A DNA stretch of 64,000 nucleotides from Rhabditoides inermis (Eukaryota > Nematoda > Chromadorea > Rhabditida > Rhabditidae), in NCBI GenBank assembly GCA_963966185.1, contig CAWZYM010000302.1, forward strand, positions 1 to 64,000, read 5' to 3'. The position numbers and the translations under genes were made by a program. Position 1 is the stretch's first letter. Every line of letters starts with the position of its first letter. Positions 60,010 to 64,000 of this stretch are shown one piece after another. A model generated the notes under the pieces. The model was not told where the DNA came from, did no database searches, and saw only the letters and a list, made by a program, of their open reading frames with translations.

Positions 60010-62027
60010 TCTTCCCCTCTCTCTCACCTCTTCCTCAGTGCCACATCATTGTCGTACACAGCGTTGGAACGATGGTGGGACTTCGGGGTGTGAAGCATCC
60101 TGGAAGGATAGAATGATTGGCTTGCTCTTTTCTTCCTCTCACCGTCCGCTGCCGCTGCTGCCACTCTCCTCTGTCACACTCTGCAGTTCGCGACTCGAGT
60201 AGCACATAGAGATCGAACCACCTGAAACATCTCTGATCTTCTGATCCACAGATTCATACGTTTAAAGGGAACTTCATAACCACGTAAAAAAAACTTCAAT
60301 GATGTGGCTATATAATGTAGTTGCGGGCTATATTTATTTAATAAAATAACAACAACTTACCATTAGCAGATGTGAAGAAAGCGGTGGGTGGAATGAAGTG
60401 AGACTCTTCCTTCGTGGAAATCTTGGACGACGCCCTGAAAGCAACAGTTCTTTATATCTCTTCTTTCCCACTTTGACTCCCCCTCTCTCTCTCTCTCTCT
60501 CTCCCTCTCTCTTTCTCTCTCTCGCTCTCACCCCTCACCTCTCGATCATTCTTCTCTTGAACGACTGATCCTGCTGGTGCAGCGATATCACCGAAGGATG
60601 GGAGCTGAGCCCTGCAATGTCTCCCACATAAGCTCCGCCCCTCACGCGCCGCCCACTCACCCTGTCTGCTGCCCATCATCTTCCTGGGTGCGGGTGCTAT
60701 CTTGGTGAATATGGTGTCTTCCAGTCTCTCCTCGAGTGGTGGCGGGAGGTCTGCCGCGTTGGGGAACGAGTGACCGATGCGGGAGTTCAGCCAGTACGTC
60801 GTCATCGCGCCCTTGCCCTGCAAGGTTCGGGGATGATCAATATGGACTGCTGCCTACTCCGTTCACCCACCTTGATGTCCAGTTCTCCCCTCTCCTCCAA
60901 CTCGAATCCTTCTATTTGTGATAGGACTCCGTGGGTGGCTGACGAACAGTGAATGCGGAGGGCTGCAATTTTGTGTTGCAATTTTCTGACAAAGCAGACA
61001 GGCAGAATTGCAGCCTCACAAAGTTGTTATATTTCGAAATATAAACTCACGTTGCCCATTGCTCTCCATGCGACTCGCGGTGTTGACAGTGTCACCGAAG
61101 AGACAGTACCTGCAACGAGAATACGCGTGATACACTATTTCAACAGTTTCAACTGTCTGTCAACATTTTCTCATCAGTCCTCTTTCTGTTCCCCTCCACC
61201 CACCGTGGCATGGTCTTGCCGACGACGCCGGCCACACAGCTGCCAGTGTGCAGGCCTATCCGAAGCATCAACTGGTCCGAGCCACGGTGCGGGATCACAA
61301 AGTCCTGGAAAACATTTCAACACTTAACACGATAATCCCATTTAATGCTGAACTGATTTCCCATTAAACTGTCATTGTTTCGCGCCTTCTTTCCAGTGAG
61401 CGGTGTGAACGCGCTCACTTCAGTCACGAATGTTCCCCCATCCCCCCGCGTACCTTGACAGCCGCGAGTAGGTGTAGTGCCATGAGTGCGATGTTCTCTG
61501 CGTGGTAGGCCTCGCTCGTCCACTCCGGCACACCAGACACCACCATGTACGCATCGCCAATTGTCTCCACCTGAAAAGGAAGAGTAAAGACAGACAGACT
61601 CAAATCTATTTTGCTGTCTAGATTTTGCCTCATAAACACCTCATAATTGCATCTGACCCTAGGATTTGAGTCTGCCCGCTACTTTAGATACGTTTCACGA
61701 CGTACACATAATACGTAAAAGACAAAACTGTCAATGGGAGCGGTGTCATTTACTATATTAAAACAGATATATCCACCTTATATACGGAGTAGCACTTGAT
61801 GATACTGTCGAAGAGAGTGTAGAGCTTGTTGAGGAACTCGACCACCTGAACACATACAAAATAAGCTCCGCCCCTTAAGACTCCGCCCACCTGCATGGGA
61901 GTGCTCTCGCCGGAGATTTTGGTGAATCCGACGATATCTGAGAAGTAGATGGTGACAGATGGGAACCACTCGGGCTTCACGGTGTCTCCCGCAATCAGCT
62001 GACGGGCGACAGAACTGGAAGGAGAGA

Positions 62028-62070
<43 letters not shown>

Positions 62071-63209
62071 AGAGGGAGAGAGAGGGGTGAGAAAGAGGGA
62101 GGGGGAGAGAGAGAAAGAAAAAGATAGAGATAGAGAAAGATAGAGAGAGATAGAGAGAAAGAAAGAGAGAGAGAGATAGAGAGAGGAGGGGAGCGACGTA
62201 CAGTGGCAGCATCCTCTGCAGCAGGTGCTGGCTCCTCCTCTGTTCTTCCCTCAACGAGGCTGTTCTCTGGTCAACTAGCAGTTCCAGCTGGTCCTGGTAC
62301 ATCTCCATCTTCTGCACCATGTGGTCCTGAAACGAATGTATGCACAAAATTCAGCCAACTCCACAAATCCCATGTGATTCTCGGTTCCAGGTCTAGTCCC
62401 CGCACCCACCATGAGACCTCTTCCGCGTCCCTTGGTGTCTATGGTGTCTCGTATCATGGGCTTGAGCTTGTGTGCGATGGTCCGCTGGAAGTCCGGCCGC
62501 TGCTCCGCGCACTCTGCCCAGCACAGACTGCAAGACAGTGCGATGAAGATACGTTTCAGAAGGAAGTCATAGGAGGCAGTCAATAGTAGCAAAAATAGGC
62601 ATTGCTGTCCGAAAAAAACCCTCACAAAAAACCTCCCATGTCCTTCCTATTCGTACCCACCATATGGTCTCCTTGACAAAGTCCTGGCATTGAATGCCCT
62701 CGAGAGACGGTCGAAAGAAGACTTCGGAAGCTACTCGGCACACGATGTCTGGAGTGAGAGAGTGGGTGAGCGAGGGGGGAGAGAAGGCACTCACCCTCGG
62801 CAGATATCTGGTTCACCCATGTCTGGAATGGCCCCTGTCTCGAGACGATCTCGTGCAGAATGATACCGAACGAGTACGCGTCGCCCTGAGGAAACGTGAT
62901 GACAATGTTTACAACAACTTCAAGCTGTGTTTACATAACCCAAATCAATACTAACGAAGAAGCCGCGCGTACCTTCTGCGTTCCCTTGATCTCAGTCTTG
63001 AGCTGCGACGCTCGCAGCAGTTCCGGAGCCGTCCACAGGTAGTTGGAGTACTGAACAACAATTATAACAATGAAAACAGACAATAACAAAACTAAACTCA
63101 CCCTGTCATCGTCGTCTTCGTAGAGGCGGCTCTCGCGAAGCTCGTGCAGACCGAATCCAGCCAGCTGAAATGGAGGGGTCTCTCTCTCTCTCTCCCTCTC
63201 TCTCTCTCC

Positions 63210-63249
<40 letters not shown>

Positions 63250-64000
63250 TTTTCTCTCTCTCTCTCCCCACCTGCAGCTGCCATCTGTTGGTGAGCAGGC
63301 AGTTGGTGCTCTTCAGATTTCCGTGCACCCGACCCTCGCTATGCAGGTATGACATGCCCTGCAAAACATGAAATCACTTCCGATACGTTTATTAGCTTGA
63401 TATAAAGTATCATGAAGACATGCAAAAACGAGTCACCGATATCGAAAGTGCAATTGACTCACATTCAGTGCTAACGAGTTACCACAACAATTAACACTCA
63501 CGTTGATGATGTCATCGAGGAATGACGCGACGAATATCTCATGGATCTTCATCTCTTGTTTCGCCAACAGGTCATAGAGTGAGCCTTTGGCTGTATGCTC
63601 GCGAACAATCAACACGGACGTCTGACACTGAATCACTCCTAAAGACAATTGGTTATTGATTGTTCATCGATTTTTTTTTAACTTACCTAAGAAATTAGCA
63701 ATATTAGGGTTGCATAGCTGCCGAATCTGCTTCATTTCGATCTTTAGATCTCGAGAGAACTCCTTCACCCGTCGGCCGTACTCGATTTTCTGAAAAAAAA
63801 CAATCAATACCAATCGATACTTTTGAAACACACCTTGACAAAGACGTCTGTCCGGTTGAGCATGCAGCGTCCCTGGAAGCCTTCGACACAGATCGTATCG
63901 TGATCGAAGTTCGTGAACTGATGATACTGAAAAGAGATGGTCAGACAAGGCTCCGCCCCCTCCAGTCCCGCCCACTCACATCGTCTCCGAGCAGACTGGC
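57053..64000 (-). CDS. Receptor-type guanylate cyclase, intracellular part (5' end outside window)
   Basis: Thirty phase-consistent exons, 960 residues: 64000-63980, 63926-63834, 63789-63687, 63638-63502, 63358-63272, 63164-63102, 63050-62973, 62885-62795, 62748-62661, 62527-62410, 62326-62202, 62014-61891, 61845-61777, 61570-61454, 61304-61204, 61109-61051, 60962-60871, 60817-60661, 60611-60539, 60434-60361, 60221-60143, 60099-60028, 59960-59885, 59734-59670, 59520-59422, 59309-59219, 59178-59065, 59013-58920, 57416-57239, 57197-57053. The kinase-homology domain ([19 protein letters not shown]) lacks the HRD and DFG aspartates. A coiled dimerisation segment ([18 protein letters not shown]) precedes the cyclase domain with [24 protein letters not shown] and [12 protein letters not shown]; metal Asp, the guanine-selecting Glu and the catalytic Asn/Arg are present. 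It makes cGMP from GTP at the membrane. The ~400-residue tail is Ser-rich with an acidic block (EGEEEEED) and ends in an Arg/Ser-rich stretch. Extracellular and transmembrane parts lie beyond the right edge. Confidence 0.93.
57493..58864. mobile_element. 1.37 kb palindromic foldback element with TTAT duplication
   Basis: Starts CACACCGTCTCTGTAAGAATC and ends with the inverse, flanked by TTAT at 57489-57492 and 58865-58868. Nearly the whole element is one long inverted repeat, with further repeated copies around the centre of a block containing TTCAACCGTCTG and ATGACGTCATGATAGATTTTC. It fills the 1.5 kb intron before the penultimate exon of the guanylate cyclase gene. No transposase frame. Confidence 0.85.
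62031..62190. repeat. (GA)n/GATA microsatellite in a cyclase intron
   Basis: The run occupies nearly all of the intron between exons 62326-62202 and 62014-61891, with (GA)n, GGGAGA and GATAGA segments. Confidence 0.9.
63180..63268. repeat. (CT)n microsatellite in a cyclase intron
   Basis: CT run with TTTCTC interruptions filling the intron between exons 63358-63272 and 63164-63102. Confidence 0.9.

Overview
The window reads as nuclear DNA of a nematode, most likely a free-living rhabditid-type worm; the species cannot be told. The reasons are many short introns with TTTCAG-type acceptors, T-rich acceptors directly in front of start codons as in spliced-leader trans-splicing, a gene closely matching what I remember of nematode VHP-1, and a receptor guanylate cyclase. 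All gene models below were built by hand from splice sites, reading phase and family motifs, because almost no gene is a single open frame. Most long open frames in the window are (GA)n/(CT)n microsatellites translated into Glu/Arg or Ser/Leu runs and are not genes.

Layout from left to right: (1) 0.4-3.1 kb, + strand, 3' part of a sphingomyelin-synthase-like gene with the His/His/Asp catalytic motifs. (2) 3.7-6.0 kb, a very young 2.3 kb LTR retrotransposon with identical 229 bp LTRs, a 4 bp target duplication and only a gag-like frame, ending about 100 bp before the next gene. (3) 6.07-13.16 kb, + strand, a 32-exon secreted protein with several von Willebrand A-type repeats. (4) 13.24-22.05 kb, a nested transposon complex: a foldback MITE split by a minus-strand Pao/BEL element with CTCAA target duplications. 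The 5' half of the Pao element (part of its LTR, gag, protease and RT) is replaced by a 4.8 kb inverted structure whose ~1.45 kb arms each hold the promoter repeats and first exons of an unrecognised gene. One arm continues into an apparently complete copy of that gene; the other is a truncated copy.

(5) 23.2-33.15 kb, - strand, a 23-exon gene for a Gln/Pro-rich protein with one membrane segment. (6) 34.7-47.2 kb, - strand, the VHP-1 type MAP-kinase phosphatase (rhodanese-like domain, dual-specificity phosphatase with HCLAGISRSPT, long Ser/Pro tail), with two introns of 4-5 kb. (7) 51.7-55.27 kb, - strand, a secreted purple acid phosphatase with all metal-binding motifs. (8) 57.05 kb to the right edge, - strand, kinase-homology, dimerisation and cyclase domains plus a ~400-residue Arg/Ser-containing tail of a receptor guanylate cyclase; its extracellular and membrane part lies outside the window.

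The host genes do not form an obvious pathway or operon: lipid synthesis, MAPK signalling, phosphate-ester hydrolysis and cGMP signalling sit side by side, separated by MITEs (several with TTAA, TTA or TTAT duplications), tRNA-like fragments and microsatellites. The most unusual part is the 13-22 kb complex, where a gene with duplicated promoter and 5' exons faces an inverted copy of itself inside a retroelement. Transcription of both arms would give sense, antisense and hairpin RNA.
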